Assembly (NCBI GenBank): GCA_963794655.1
Contig: CAWCEV010000006.1
Location: 2,356,001-2,420,000, forward strand
Direction: 5' to 3'
Source: Roseiarcus sp963794655
Lineage (GTDB): Bacteria > Pseudomonadota > Alphaproteobacteria > Rhizobiales > Beijerinckiaceae
DNA: 64,000 nt
Shown: piece by piece, positions 8,596 to 17,089 of the stretch
Layout: each line of letters starts with the position of its first letter
Numbering within the stretch: position 1 is the first letter of the stretch
The notes under the pieces: generated by a model
Databases searched by the model: none
Told to the model about the DNA's origin: nothing
The model's input: only the letters and a program-made list of their open reading frames with translations
Translations under genes and position numbers: made by a program

Positions 8596-10263
8596 TTAGT
8601 CCCTTGGTTGTGGGCCGCGGCGTCGCAGGCTCATCCACACCATCGCAGCACCGATGCACAACGTGATGACTCCGCAAAGGAAGGCGAAGACGTCGCCGTG
8701 TTGGGTGTAGAAGGTGAGGTCGTTGCGATAGCCGTATCTGGCCGCCAAGGAGGTGAGCGCGTGACGTTCCACGCTGGCCGTGAGGCGGCCGTAGGGATCA
8801 ATGATGGTGGTAATGCCGGTATTGGTGTCACGCAACAACCAGCGGCGATTTTCGACCGCGCGCATGCGCGACATGCTGAGTGTTTGCCAGGGCGCGCAGG
8901 TGTCGCCGTACCAACCGTCGTCGGAGATATTGACCAGTACCTGGGCGCCCCGCTTTACAAACAACCGGATCTCGTCGCCGAAGATTTCCTCGTAGCAGAT
9001 GAAGACTCCGAAAGTATGACTGTCGGTCGCAAATACTACGCGACGCCAGCCGTGCGTCATGTCGCCGGCCTGCTGGGTGAGGTTCTTGGCGAAGGAGAAG
9101 AAACGCTTGTAGGGGATGTACTCCCCCCAAGGCACCAGGTGGATCTTGTCGTAGCGGCCCTTTACCGCGCCGTCGAAGTCAACGAAGAGGGCGGAGTTAT
9201 ACCTGTCGAAGCGGTCGCCGTGCGGGTCCAACGAGGTAGTGCCGGCAATCACCGGGGAGTGCATGCTAACGGCAAGCGTGCTCAGAGCATTGAGCAGGCG
9301 CGGGTCATTGCCGAAGAATGGCGCGGGGGATTCTGGCCACACGATGATCCCGGGCGCGACCGGCTGCGCCGGACAATTGGGACTGACGATATAAGAGCTG
9401 GGCTCTGGCATACCGATGTAGGAGGTGACTTCGGGCATACCGGCAAGATAGGGTCCGCAGGTGCGGGTGCTGAGTTTGATGAACTGGTTGATGTGGGCCT
9501 CGTATTCCGGGCCTGACCAGGAGTTGTCCTGATTTACATTGAGATTTTGTTGTAACAAAACGGCGGTGGCTGAAGTGGGAGCCGCAGGCGGGGCAAAGTG
9601 ATCACCATTTTGTAACACCAGCACGGCCACAAAAGCGGTTATCAGGATGGCCGTGCGGCGTTTGGCCGTCGAGGCCAGAAGCCCCCACACAATGAGGGCG
9701 TTCCCGGCCATCACCACGAAGGTGATTCCATACACCCCGGTGTAGGGGGCCAGGCGAGTCAGCAGGAAGTTGTCGATCTGGGTATACCCCAGAAGGTCCC
9801 AGGGCACCTTGGTGAGGCGCGCCGACAACAGTTCCAGTGCTACCCAGAAAAAAGGGGCGGCGAGGAGCGCGGCAGGGGGTCCGCGAAATGCCTTTGCTGC
9901 AGCGGTTAGCAAAAAGCCCAAAGTGGCAAAGTAGAGGCCCAGCACCATGCTGTACGCGATCAGGATGCCGGCGGAGATGAGCGGCGGCAGGCCGCCGTAG
10001 TACAACATGGTCTGGTAGATCCAGTAGCAGTTGCCGCAAAACCAGAGAAAGCCCATGAGGTACGCGGCCAGGGTTGCCCGCAGCAAAGCCCGTGGATGCT
10101 GCAGATTGTCCCGCGATAGCAATCCGTAGAACAGGGGGATAAAGGCCAGCCAGGCAAAGAACGTGCGCCAGAAAGGCACGGGCCCGATAATCGAAAACGG
10201 CAATAGGAGCAGCAAGGCAGAAAAGATGCCCAGGAGCCAGGGTTGCCGTGCCAGTCTTGCCAT
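8596..10263 (-). CDS. lnt: Apolipoprotein N-acyltransferase
   Basis: A 555-residue inner-membrane enzyme that adds the third acyl chain to the N-terminal cysteine of lipoproteins. Several N-terminal membrane helices ('LGIFSALLLLLPFSIIGPVPFW', shortened here to LGIFSALLLLLPF) lead into a periplasmic nitrilase domain. The catalytic triad is visible: E311 in 'WPESPAPFF', K373 in 'YDKIHLVPWGEY' and C423 in 'FICYEEIF'. A final helix closes the protein. A tandem 9-residue duplication ('GMPEVTSYI' / 'GMPEPSSYI') lies just before the catalytic Glu. It is divergent from a small membrane protein gene. Confidence 0.93.
   Translation of the reverse strand: MARLARQPWLLGIFSALLLLLPFSIIGPVPFWRTFFAWLAFIPLFYGLLSRDNLQHPRALLRATLAAYLMGFLWFCGNCYWIYQTMLYYGGLPPLISAGILIAYSMVLGLYFATLGFLLTAAAKAFRGPPAALLAAPFFWVALELLSARLTKVPWDLLGYTQIDNFLLTRLAPYTGVYGITFVVMAGNALIVWGLLASTAKRRTAILITAFVAVLVLQNGDHFAPPAAPTSATAVLLQQNLNVNQDNSWSGPEYEAHINQFIKLSTRTCGPYLAGMPEVTSYIGMPEPSSYIVSPNCPAQPVAPGIIVWPESPAPFFGNDPRLLNALSTLAVSMHSPVIAGTTSLDPHGDRFDRYNSALFVDFDGAVKGRYDKIHLVPWGEYIPYKRFFSFAKNLTQQAGDMTHGWRRVVFATDSHTFGVFICYEEIFGDEIRLFVKRGAQVLVNISDDGWYGDTCAPWQTLSMSRMRAVENRRWLLRDTNTGITTIIDPYGRLTASVERHALTSLAARYGYRNDLTFYTQHGDVFAFLCGVITLCIGAAMVWMSLRRRGPQPRD
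9388..9441 (-). repeat. 27-bp tandem duplication inside lnt
   Basis: Two adjacent 27-bp units (9415-9441 and 9388-9414) encode GMPEVTSYI and GMPEPSSYI, in frame. They have diverged at synonymous and a few non-synonymous positions, so the duplication is not recent. They fall about 25 codons before the catalytic Glu and lengthen a loop next to the active site. Confidence 0.7.
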
Positions 10264-10350
10264 GGCCGAGAGTCTACCATCCCTTTCTTTCGTTCTCCCC
10301 TACCATCAATCCCCTGCCATAACGAGGAGACGGGAAAAGAGATACAATCG

Positions 10351-10479
10351 ATGACTATGCTGATTGCTATCTTTTTCATGCGCCTCTTCGAAGTCATGTT
10401 CTTCGCCGGCGTCGCCGGATCAGCGATCGTGGTGGCGATTAGCTTTGTCGAAGATATTCAGTTGTTGGTAGGTGATTAA
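10351..10479 (+). CDS. Small membrane protein, 42 residues
   Basis: An ATG at 10351 opens a 42-residue protein, 'MTMLIAIFFMRLFEVMFFAG' then 'VAGSAIVVAISFVEDIQLLV'. It has one long hydrophobic span of two helical stretches and a short acidic C-terminus. No function is recognised. It is divergent from lnt with an 87-base gap, so the two could share a promoter region. Only a weak purine-rich stretch precedes the start. The composition is typical of a real single-pass membrane peptide rather than chance GC-rich reading, but the evidence is limited. Confidence 0.5.
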   Translation: MTMLIAIFFMRLFEVMFFAGVAGSAIVVAISFVEDIQLLVGD

Positions 10480-10603
10480 ATCCGGCTTCTGAGCAGCAGT
10501 CCGTCGTTGACGCTGGGGGGCAGGCAACATAGACTCAGGTCTGGCATCGATTCAGGCCGTCGACACTCCCCGGTCGCGGAATTGACACACTAGCCTATAT
10601 CGA

Positions 10604-12997
10604 ATGGCTTCCGAGCGAACAACTAAAGCGCCTTCCCTTCCCTCCAGCCGCGTAAAACTGGTCGTCGCCTCGTCGGTGATGCTCACGTTCATCTCGTTCT
10701 GGCGGGCTGCGGCGATCGTGCTGAACGATCTGGGCTCTTCGGCCTTCTACGCGGGCGGCATTGCGGAAGAGGCGGTGGGTAAGTCTGCCCCGTGGTTCAT
10801 TCTGGGCGTGATGCTCTTCTCCTTCGCTGTGCGCGCGGTCTACGTCGAGAGCTGCTCGATGTTCACCCGCGGTGGCGTATACCGCGTGGTGAAGGAGGCG
10901 CTGGGCGGGACCTTCGCCAAGCTGAGCGTCTCCGCGCTGATGTTCGACTACATCCTGACCGGACCGATCTCGGGGGTGTCCGCCGGGCAGTACATTACGA
11001 GCCTGTTAAACGAGTTGATGACCATGGCGGCCGCGCATAGCTGGCTGCCGGGGGCTATGCTTGGCGGCACATCATGCGGCGCCGCAGCTGCCGGTGGATT
11101 TCACCTCGGCGGCGTTCGCGGCCATCGTCACCGTCTATTTCTGGTGGCAGAACCTGAAGGGCATCGAGGAATCGAGCGACAAGGCCCTCGAAGTGATGAA
11201 GATCACTACCGTCATGGTGGTGATTCTGCTGACCTGGGGCATTTATTCGGCCTTTCACGTGGGCGCCAAGCTGCCGCCGCTGGCCCACGCCGTCCAACGC
11301 TGCACTTCAGCAAGGATGCGCTCGGCTTTCTGAAGAACACCAGCTCTGCCGCGACGCTGGGCTTGTTCGGCATCATCATGGCTTTCGGTCATTCGGTGCT
11401 GGCGATGAGCGGCGAAGAGTCGCTGGCGCAGGTCAATCGCGAGATTGAGCATCCCAAGCTCAAGAACCTGAAGCGCGCGGCGATCGTCATTGCGATCTAT
11501 AGCTTCATCTTTACCGGCATCGGCTCGCTGCTGGCGGTGATGCTGATTCCGGACTCGGTGCGGGTGCCGGTTTATCGCGACAACCTGATCGCCGGCATGG
11601 CGATGTACATGGTTGGGCCGCTGGCGCTGCGTATTGTTTTCCGGGTCTTTGTCGTGATCGTCGGGTTTCTGATTCTTCGCGGCGCCGTCAATACTGCGAT
11701 CGTCGGTTCTACCGGCGTGCTGATGCGCGTCGCCGAGGATGGCGTCCTCTCCGATTGGTTCCGCAAGCCGCAGCGTCGCTTTGGCACCAGTTACCGGATT
11801 GTCAATCTGGTGGTTGGCATGCAGCTCTTCACCATCATCGTCATCGCGCGGCGATGTGATCATGCTGGGCGAGGCGTATGCGTTCGGAGTGATCTGGAGC
11901 TTTACCTTCAACAGCCTGGCGATGCTGGTGCTGCGATGGAAGTACAAGGGCGAGCGCGGCTGGAAGGTTCCGCTCAATATGCAGATCGGCAAGACGCGAG
12001 ATTCCGATTGGGCTGCATTTCGGTCTTTCATGGTGCTGCTGACGACGGCGATCGTGAATCTATTTCACCAAGTCGGTCGCCACGGTCAGCGGCATTCTCT
12101 TCGCGGCGGCCTTCTTCGTCATCTTCTCCGTCTCGGAGCGCGACAACAAGCGCCGCCACGAACCACGACCGAGCGGCAGATGAAGGAGCATTTTCAGCTG
12201 GAGCATCGAGGACGAGGTCGGCCGCGAAGCGCTGCAGATCGTCCCGGCTGCGGTCATCGTCACCATGCGCGATGCCGACAATCCCTTCGCGCTGAAGTGG
12301 GCGCTGGCCCGCACCAATACCGAGGATCAGGATCTGGTGGTGCTGGCGGCGCGCATGGTGGGCGCGGGCGGGCCGTTGAGTATGTCAGCGCCGGCGATCA
12401 GCTCTTCAGCGAACACGAGCAGATGCTGTTTACCAAGGCGGTTTCGGTGGCCGAGAGCTTCGGCAAGCATATCTCGCTGCTGGTGGTGCCGGCCGGCGAT
12501 ATTTTCGCCGCGCTGGTGCAGACGGCGAATTCGCTCGAGGCGGCGGCGGTGGTCTCCGGGCTTTCGAGCAAGATGACGCGCGCAGGAACAGGCCTACCAC
12601 GTCGGGCCAGGCGTGGGAGGCACTGCCGGAGCCGAAGAAGCAGATTACGTTTTATGTGGTTTCCCCCAATGGCGAGGCGGAGTCGTTTCATATTGGGCCC
12701 CATGCTCCGTCTCTGCGGGCAGACGACGTGGAGCTGGTGCATCGGTTGTGGCTGAACTTCCGCCGCGATCCGGAGATGCAGAACCTGCACCATAGCGACA
12801 TCGTGACCTATGCGCTGACCCGGTTGGCGGCGGAATATGCGCGGGATAAGCAGGAGACGTTGCTGGGGTTGCGGCGACGGGTGCAGGATGGTTCTCCGGC
12901 TGCGCGGCTCGGAGAGGCCGGTAACCCGGTGACCCAACCCGGGGGAGAATATGCGGTGCGGGCGCCGCGGGCGGATGACCAAGAGGGCTCGAGTTAA
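10604..12997 (+). pseudogene. APC-family permease with Usp-like C-terminal region, multiply frameshifted
   Basis: Coding similarity runs through the whole interval but hops between all three frames. The N-terminal part (10604 to about 11060) gives membrane helices 'KLVVASSVMLTFISFWRAAA' and 'FDYILTGPISGVSAGQYITS', typical of amino-acid/polyamine/organocation permeases. It continues near 11061 with 'AIVTVYFWWQNLKGIEESSD', returns near 11300 with 'ATLGLFGIIMAFGHSVLAMS', shifts near 11855 ('GEAYAFGVIWSFTFNSLAML') and again near 12060, where a TGA stands at 12181. The cytoplasmic tail ('LKWALARTNTEDQDLVVLAA', 'FGKHISLLVVPAGDIFAALV', 'PGEYAVRAP') resembles a universal-stress-protein-like domain. 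At least seven breaks are needed to restore about 790 residues. Either a decayed gene or an unpolished stretch of sequence. Confidence 0.75.
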
Positions 12998-13023
12998 TTT
13001 GATGTCTTTGGTTGTTACGGGAA

Positions 13024-13090
13024 TTTGAAACAGACGCAGACCTCTCCACTCCGCTTCGCTCCGGTCGAGATGACAATTCTGTTTTTCTGT
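13024..13090 (-). repeat. Dispersed intergenic repeat of the 'VISTGAKRSGE' type
   Basis: Read on the minus strand this segment translates to 'NRIVISTGAKRSGEVC', and in a second frame to 'MSSRPERSGVERSASV'. From general knowledge, this peptide is a recurrent artefact of an intergenic repeat in bacterial, notably acidobacterial, genomes. It is therefore annotated as a repeat, not a gene. Copy number cannot be judged from one window. Confidence 0.45.
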
Positions 13091-13130
13091 TTGACGATGG
13101 ATTGCGGGTTCGATGAGATCCCTCGGCTTC

Positions 13131-13237
13131 CCCGGATTTCCTGTCGAGAGCTGCGGCTTCGATCAGCTACATGTGGTTCTCTTAAAGGAGAACCACATAA
13201 ATGGTCGCGGTGAGCGAGGCGAGGTAGGAAATCCGGG
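13131..13237. repeat. Nested palindromic element
   Basis: Two perfect inverted repeats are nested. The outer arms are CCCGGATTTCCT (13131-13142) and its complement (13226-13237). The inner arms are ATGTGGTTCTC (13171-13181) and its complement (13188-13198) around a 6-base loop. The whole could fold as a 107-base stem with internal bulges. There is no T-tract, so it is not a simple terminator. It may be a REP/MITE-type element. Confidence 0.65.
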
Positions 13238-13436
13238 TGCGCTCCCAATGAACAGATAGGAGAGGGTAGTTGCAGGGAAAGGGCGGTTGCTGGAGGCAAG
13301 AGCGGTTGGTTTGAGGAGCGGACCGCTCGGCGCATTGCCCACTCGATACAACGGCGGGCTTGAATGGGGCACCCTCAGCACCCTGGGGTTTCATGCGGTG
13401 AAATGGCTGCGGTGCCGTTGAAATAGACTCTTACTT

Positions 13437-14822
13437 GTGAGTGAGATGGTGGCGCCGCAGATCTTGATCCGGCCGGGGGCTCGTTATCCGGATGGTCCCA
13501 GTTTTGCGCGGCGCGTGGCGTCGGGCGAACTGTTTCGCTTGAGCGCGGCGGACTTCATGGTGAATACCGCCATGCGGTATGGGGACCTGAACCACTACAC
13601 CGGTTTTGGCCGCCACATTTTCCAGTGCAACCATCCGCAGTTTATTGAAGAGCTGCTGTTGCGCGATGCGGGGCGCCATCACCGCGGGGTGGTGATGCAG
13701 CGCGCCAAGATGGTGCTGGGCGAGGGATTGCTTACCAGCGAAGTGCCCCTGCATATGCGGCAGCGCAGGTTGGCGCAGCCGGCGTTCCACCGGCAACGAA
13801 TCGCCGCCTATGGGGAGGTCATCGCAGCCTACGCGGCGGAGATGAGCGACCACTGGACCAGCGGAACGGTGATGGATCTGCATCCCGAGATGCTGCTGCT
13901 GGCTCTCCGCGTCGTCGGCAAAACCCTCTTCGACACCAACGTGGCGACGGAGGTGAAGGAGATCGCAGAGGCGGTTGATTCCTTTATGGGATTTTTGCCG
14001 GTGGCCTTCCTGCCTTTCCCAGAGTTGATTCTCCGTCTTCCCCTCCCTTCCATGAACCGGATCCGCCGCGGACAGGCCTATCTCGATGGCTTGATCTACC
14101 GCATGATCGCCGAACGGCGCAAGGATCCCGGCGACCGGGGGGACTTACTGTCGATGCTGCTGAGCGCCGTGGACACCGAGGAAGGCTCCGGCGGAATGAG
14201 CGACAAGCAGGTCCGCGACGAATGTGTAACCGTGATGCTTGCAGGGCATGAGACGACGGCCAATGCGCTGAGCTTTGCCGTGTGGGAACTAGCCAAAAAC
14301 CCTGACGTGCAGGAGCGGTTGCATCAGGAGTGCCGCGCTGTGCTGGGAACCCGTGCGCCCACCGCCGACGACTACGGCAGGCTCACCTACGCCAACCGGG
14401 TGTTCGCGGAGACCATTCGTCTCTATCCCCCGGTTTGGGTGACGGCACGCACGGCGATAGAAGACTATGAGTTCCACGGCATCACGATCCCCAAGGGAGC
14501 CATTCTGCTGGCGCCCCAGATCGTGGCTCACCGCGACCCTCGCTTTTGGGACGAGCCGATGCGTTTCGATCCCGAGCGGTTCACGGAGGAGAAGAAGGCG
14601 CGGCGGCCGCGTTTTTGCTATTTCCCGTTCGGGGCCGGCGCCCGGCAGTGCATCGGTGAGGGCCTGGCCTGGATGGAAGGGGTGCTGATTCTTGCCTCTA
14701 TCGTCTCCCGTTGGAAGCTGTCGCTGCCTGATGGCTCTGCCAACGAACTCCAGCTCCATCCTGCAATTTCGCTGCGACCCAAGGGTGGGGTTCATTTGCG
14801 CGTCGATCGCCGTCCCAGCTGA
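13437..14822 (+). CDS. Cytochrome P450
   Basis: A 461-residue haem-thiolate monooxygenase. The I-helix oxygen-binding motif 'AGHETTANA', the K-helix 'ETIRLYP' (E-x-x-R) and the haem loop 'FPFGAGARQCIGEG' with C405 as axial ligand are all intact. Similarity in style is to soluble bacterial P450s of the CYP102/CYP4-like group, with no reductase fused. The start is uncertain: GTG at 13437 or ATG at 13446, with only a weak ribosome-binding site. Electron-transfer partners are not adjacent. The following radical SAM gene lies about 50 bases downstream on the same strand, so the two may be co-transcribed. Substrate unknown. Confidence 0.88.
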   Translation: MSEMVAPQILIRPGARYPDGPSFARRVASGELFRLSAADFMVNTAMRYGDLNHYTGFGRHIFQCNHPQFIEELLLRDAGRHHRGVVMQRAKMVLGEGLLTSEVPLHMRQRRLAQPAFHRQRIAAYGEVIAAYAAEMSDHWTSGTVMDLHPEMLLLALRVVGKTLFDTNVATEVKEIAEAVDSFMGFLPVAFLPFPELILRLPLPSMNRIRRGQAYLDGLIYRMIAERRKDPGDRGDLLSMLLSAVDTEEGSGGMSDKQVRDECVTVMLAGHETTANALSFAVWELAKNPDVQERLHQECRAVLGTRAPTADDYGRLTYANRVFAETIRLYPPVWVTARTAIEDYEFHGITIPKGAILLAPQIVAHRDPRFWDEPMRFDPERFTEEKKARRPRFCYFPFGAGARQCIGEGLAWMEGVLILASIVSRWKLSLPDGSANELQLHPAISLRPKGGVHLRVDRRPS

Positions 14823-14874
14823 TCCTTGACCCCGCTCTCATGTGGGGAGTAGGCTGGTCTCCAGAGGCGAACAA

Positions 14875-15990
14875 ATGGCGAAACTAGCGCAAGCCGTTAA
14901 CCCTACCCTGGAACTCTTTCCGATCCTCTCCCGCTTCCCTCCTATGGCCACGGATTCGCCGCTGACGGGCATCGCGTGGCTGGCGGCTGCTTCTTCCCCG
15001 GCCGGGCAGGGACACGAGATGGAAACGCGTTCGCTGCAGGCTCGCTCGATCCTGAATCGAAGCGTCTCCCGGCGCGGGCTGCGGTTTACGTGGAGCATCA
15101 ATCCCTACCGTGGTTGCGAGTTCGCCTGCCGCTATTGCTATGCCCGTTACACGCACGAGTTCATGGAGCTAGCGCCGGAGGACTTTGAGCGAAAGATCTT
15201 TATCAAGCAGAACGCGGCGTGGCTTTTGGAGCAGGAACTGAAGCAGGTTCGCCCCGAGGAGGAGATTGCCCTGGGCACGGCCACCGATCCTTATCAGCCC
15301 ATCGAACGCCGTGCGCGGGTGACAGAATCGCTGCTGGAAGTCCTGGCCCGTCAGCATGATCTGCGCATCGGCCTGGTCACCAAATCGACGTTGATCGAAC
15401 GGGACATCGCGCTCCTGCAGCGGATCGCGGAGCGGAATACGCTGACGATTCATCTGACGATTACCACGCCGAATACAAAGCTGGCCCGGCTGCTGGAACC
15501 GCGGGCGCCGCGGCCGGATCTACGGCTGCGTACCGTTGGACGGCTCCGCGAAGCCGGTCTGCGGGCAGGCATATTGTGCTCGCCCCTACTACCGGGCCTC
15601 ACGGATACAGGCAAGGCGCTGGATGGGATGGCGCAGCGAGCGAAGGCTGTCGATGCCAGCTTCTTCAGTGCCCAGCCGCTGTTTCTGAAGCCGTGCTCCA
15701 AGGAGATCTACCTGGCGTTTATCCGGGAGCATTTCCCGACGCTCGAGCCCATGTACCGGCAGCGTTTTGACAGCGAGGCGTTCGTCTCGGCGGCGTATCG
15801 GAAGCGGATTGAGGCGCTGGTGAAGGCAGTGTGCTCGAAGTATCAGCTCGGCCGGCGGAGCGGAGATGCTCTGCTTGACGCGGACGGTCGACGACGTGGG
15901 GCAGCCGCTGGAATGGCCCCGGTCGAACAGCGGCCTGCTGTCGTTCCAAGGACGCCCCACCCAGCTGGTGTGAGTCCATCGCGCAGCTAG
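14875..15990 (+). CDS. Radical SAM protein, SPL-like family
   Basis: The CxxxCxxC iron-sulfur motif is in 'YRGCEFACRYCYARY' (C81, C85, C88). It is followed by 'LGTATDPYQPIE' and 'LVTKSTLIERDI', which match the spore-photoproduct-lyase-like radical SAM family found widely in non-sporulating bacteria. The function of that family is not established. The ATG at 14875 has GAGG about 8 bases upstream; an in-frame GTG at 14842 is possible. The last 45 residues are Arg/Pro-rich and unlike the rest. Another frame reads 'EMLCLTRTVDDVGQPLEWP' over the same bases, so a frameshift near 15850 is possible. The stop abuts the convergent LTxxQ gene. Confidence 0.78.
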   Translation: MAKLAQAVNPTLELFPILSRFPPMATDSPLTGIAWLAAASSPAGQGHEMETRSLQARSILNRSVSRRGLRFTWSINPYRGCEFACRYCYARYTHEFMELAPEDFERKIFIKQNAAWLLEQELKQVRPEEEIALGTATDPYQPIERRARVTESLLEVLARQHDLRIGLVTKSTLIERDIALLQRIAERNTLTIHLTITTPNTKLARLLEPRAPRPDLRLRTVGRLREAGLRAGILCSPLLPGLTDTGKALDGMAQRAKAVDASFFSAQPLFLKPCSKEIYLAFIREHFPTLEPMYRQRFDSEAFVSAAYRKRIEALVKAVCSKYQLGRRSGDALLDADGRRRGAAAGMAPVEQRPAVVPRTPHPAGVSPSRS

Positions 15991-16581
15991 CTAGTTCGGC
16001 GCGGGTGCAGGTGGGGGTGCGGTTTCAGAATCGCCGCGGAAACCTGGGCCGAAGCGGGGAAAGTGTCCGTGGGGTTCGTTAGCCTGAAGGGTCTTCCATT
16101 GATCCGGCGTAAGCACCCGGCGCAGCCCAAGGAGCATGCGCGCGTTGGCTTTTTCCAGTTCTGCCCGAGCCGCCGCCGTGCGGTCGATCTGAGCGAGAAT
16201 CTTGCCCTCATCGGGTTGATCAGCCGAAAGCAGAGGTTCCATCGCCATCTCTTCTTTTCGCACATTGGCGAGGAGATCCATCAAGCTGGGGCGGCTCTGC
16301 TCGTAAACGGCCTCCATTTTCTTTTGCTGGTCGGGGGTGAGGGACAGTTTCTTCACCAAGTCGGGATTGTTCCACCATCGGCCATGGGGTCCCAGGTGAA
16401 ATGCACGCTCCATAGGGGGCCGGCGACCTTCCATAGGGGGCGGGCCCATGCCGTCTCCCTGGCCTCCTGGCGGTGGACCCGTCTGCTGGCAAAAAGCCGC
16501 CCCGGATCCCAGGGCGAGTGCAAGCAGGACCGCCAGCCATGGCGACGTTCTGCTGTTCTGGGGACTAGTTGGATTGCACAA
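15991..16581 (-). CDS. Periplasmic LTxxQ (Spy/CpxP-like) protein
   Basis: A 196-residue exported protein. A signal peptide ('WLAVLLALALGSGAAF') is followed by a Gly/Pro-rich linker and two LTxxQ motifs, 'LTPDQQKKM' and 'LTPDQWKTL', the signature of the Spy/CpxP and heavy-metal-resistance periplasmic family. Such proteins act as envelope chaperones or stress/metal sensors. The start is a TTG at 16581 with GGGAG about 8 bases upstream, and it overlaps the end of the anti-sigma gene by 17 bases. It is therefore the third gene of the sigma/anti-sigma operon. The protein ends in a Pro/Ala-rich tail. Confidence 0.82.
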   Translation of the reverse strand: MCNPTSPQNSRTSPWLAVLLALALGSGAAFCQQTGPPPGGQGDGMGPPPMEGRRPPMERAFHLGPHGRWWNNPDLVKKLSLTPDQQKKMEAVYEQSRPSLMDLLANVRKEEMAMEPLLSADQPDEGKILAQIDRTAAARAELEKANARMLLGLRRVLTPDQWKTLQANEPHGHFPRFGPGFRGDSETAPPPAPAPN

Positions 16582-17089
16582 TGTGCTTGCTCCCAGCGGC
16601 AGCGGTGGTGGCGTCCGGGTTGCCGGTTGAAACCAGGTGAGTCAACGACTCCATCGATGAGGGAACGGTCACTGAGACTTGTTCATCCACCTGCTCCAGC
16701 AGCGCATCATCGCTGATTTGTGCGGCACTGATCTGCACGGCGGGGCGGGCGACTGGCTGGCCGGCGGGATGGAAAAGATGCAACGGAAGCAGCACAAGCA
16801 GGAGCGCGACCACAGGAATGGCGGCCGCGAACCCCCACCACATGGTGGTGATAGAGAATTTCCTTAAAGAAACAGATTGCAGTTGTTGCGGGCGAGTTGC
16901 GAGGCATTGCGCGCTCCATTCCACGCCTGCGCGACGGAAAATAGCGACACCGTGCTCCAGCCGGCCTACCTCGGCGCGGCAGGCGTCACATTCCACAAGA
17001 TGGCGGAGCACTTCCGGAGCGTGTTCCCCAGCGCCTCGATTGAGGACGTATTCTTCCTGCTGCCAAGGTGACAGATGATCGGTTTTCAT
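16565..17089 (-). CDS. Anti-sigma factor with zinc-finger domain
   Basis: A 174-residue membrane protein. The N-terminal cytoplasmic part has a zf-HC2-type motif 'HLVECDACRAEV' (H-x3-C-x2-C), which in this family binds zinc and holds an ECF sigma factor. One transmembrane helix follows ('WWGFAAAIPVVALLLVLLP'), then a periplasmic part of about 65 residues that could sense envelope signals. The ATG overlaps the sigma gene's stop as ATGA (17086-17089), so the two are translationally coupled. Confidence 0.85.
   Translation of the reverse strand: MKTDHLSPWQQEEYVLNRGAGEHAPEVLRHLVECDACRAEVGRLEHGVAIFRRAGVEWSAQCLATRPQQLQSVSLRKFSITTMWWGFAAAIPVVALLLVLLPLHLFHPAGQPVARPAVQISAAQISDDALLEQVDEQVSVTVPSSMESLTHLVSTGNPDATTAAAGSKHIVQSN

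Larger units (their letters stand above)
12998..13436. other. Intergenic region with repeats, no gene
   Basis: No convincing coding sequence is present. The region holds a dispersed-repeat-like segment near 13024-13090 and a nested palindrome at 13131-13237. The rest shows nothing recognisable. Short frames here are GC-driven. Confidence 0.6.

Noticed and set aside
8332..9516. 394-codon plus-strand open frame over lnt
   Set aside because: Antisense to a well-supported lnt with intact catalytic triad; composition is that expected from GC-rich third-position shadowing and no domain is recognisable.
10582..10609. TTGACA upstream of the APC permease as a -35 box
   Set aside because: A -10 at correct spacing would fall inside the coding start; probably chance.
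11255..12031. 258-codon minus-strand frame in the APC region
   Set aside because: Arg/Asp/His-rich antisense frame; the plus strand carries clear permease helices even though frameshifted.
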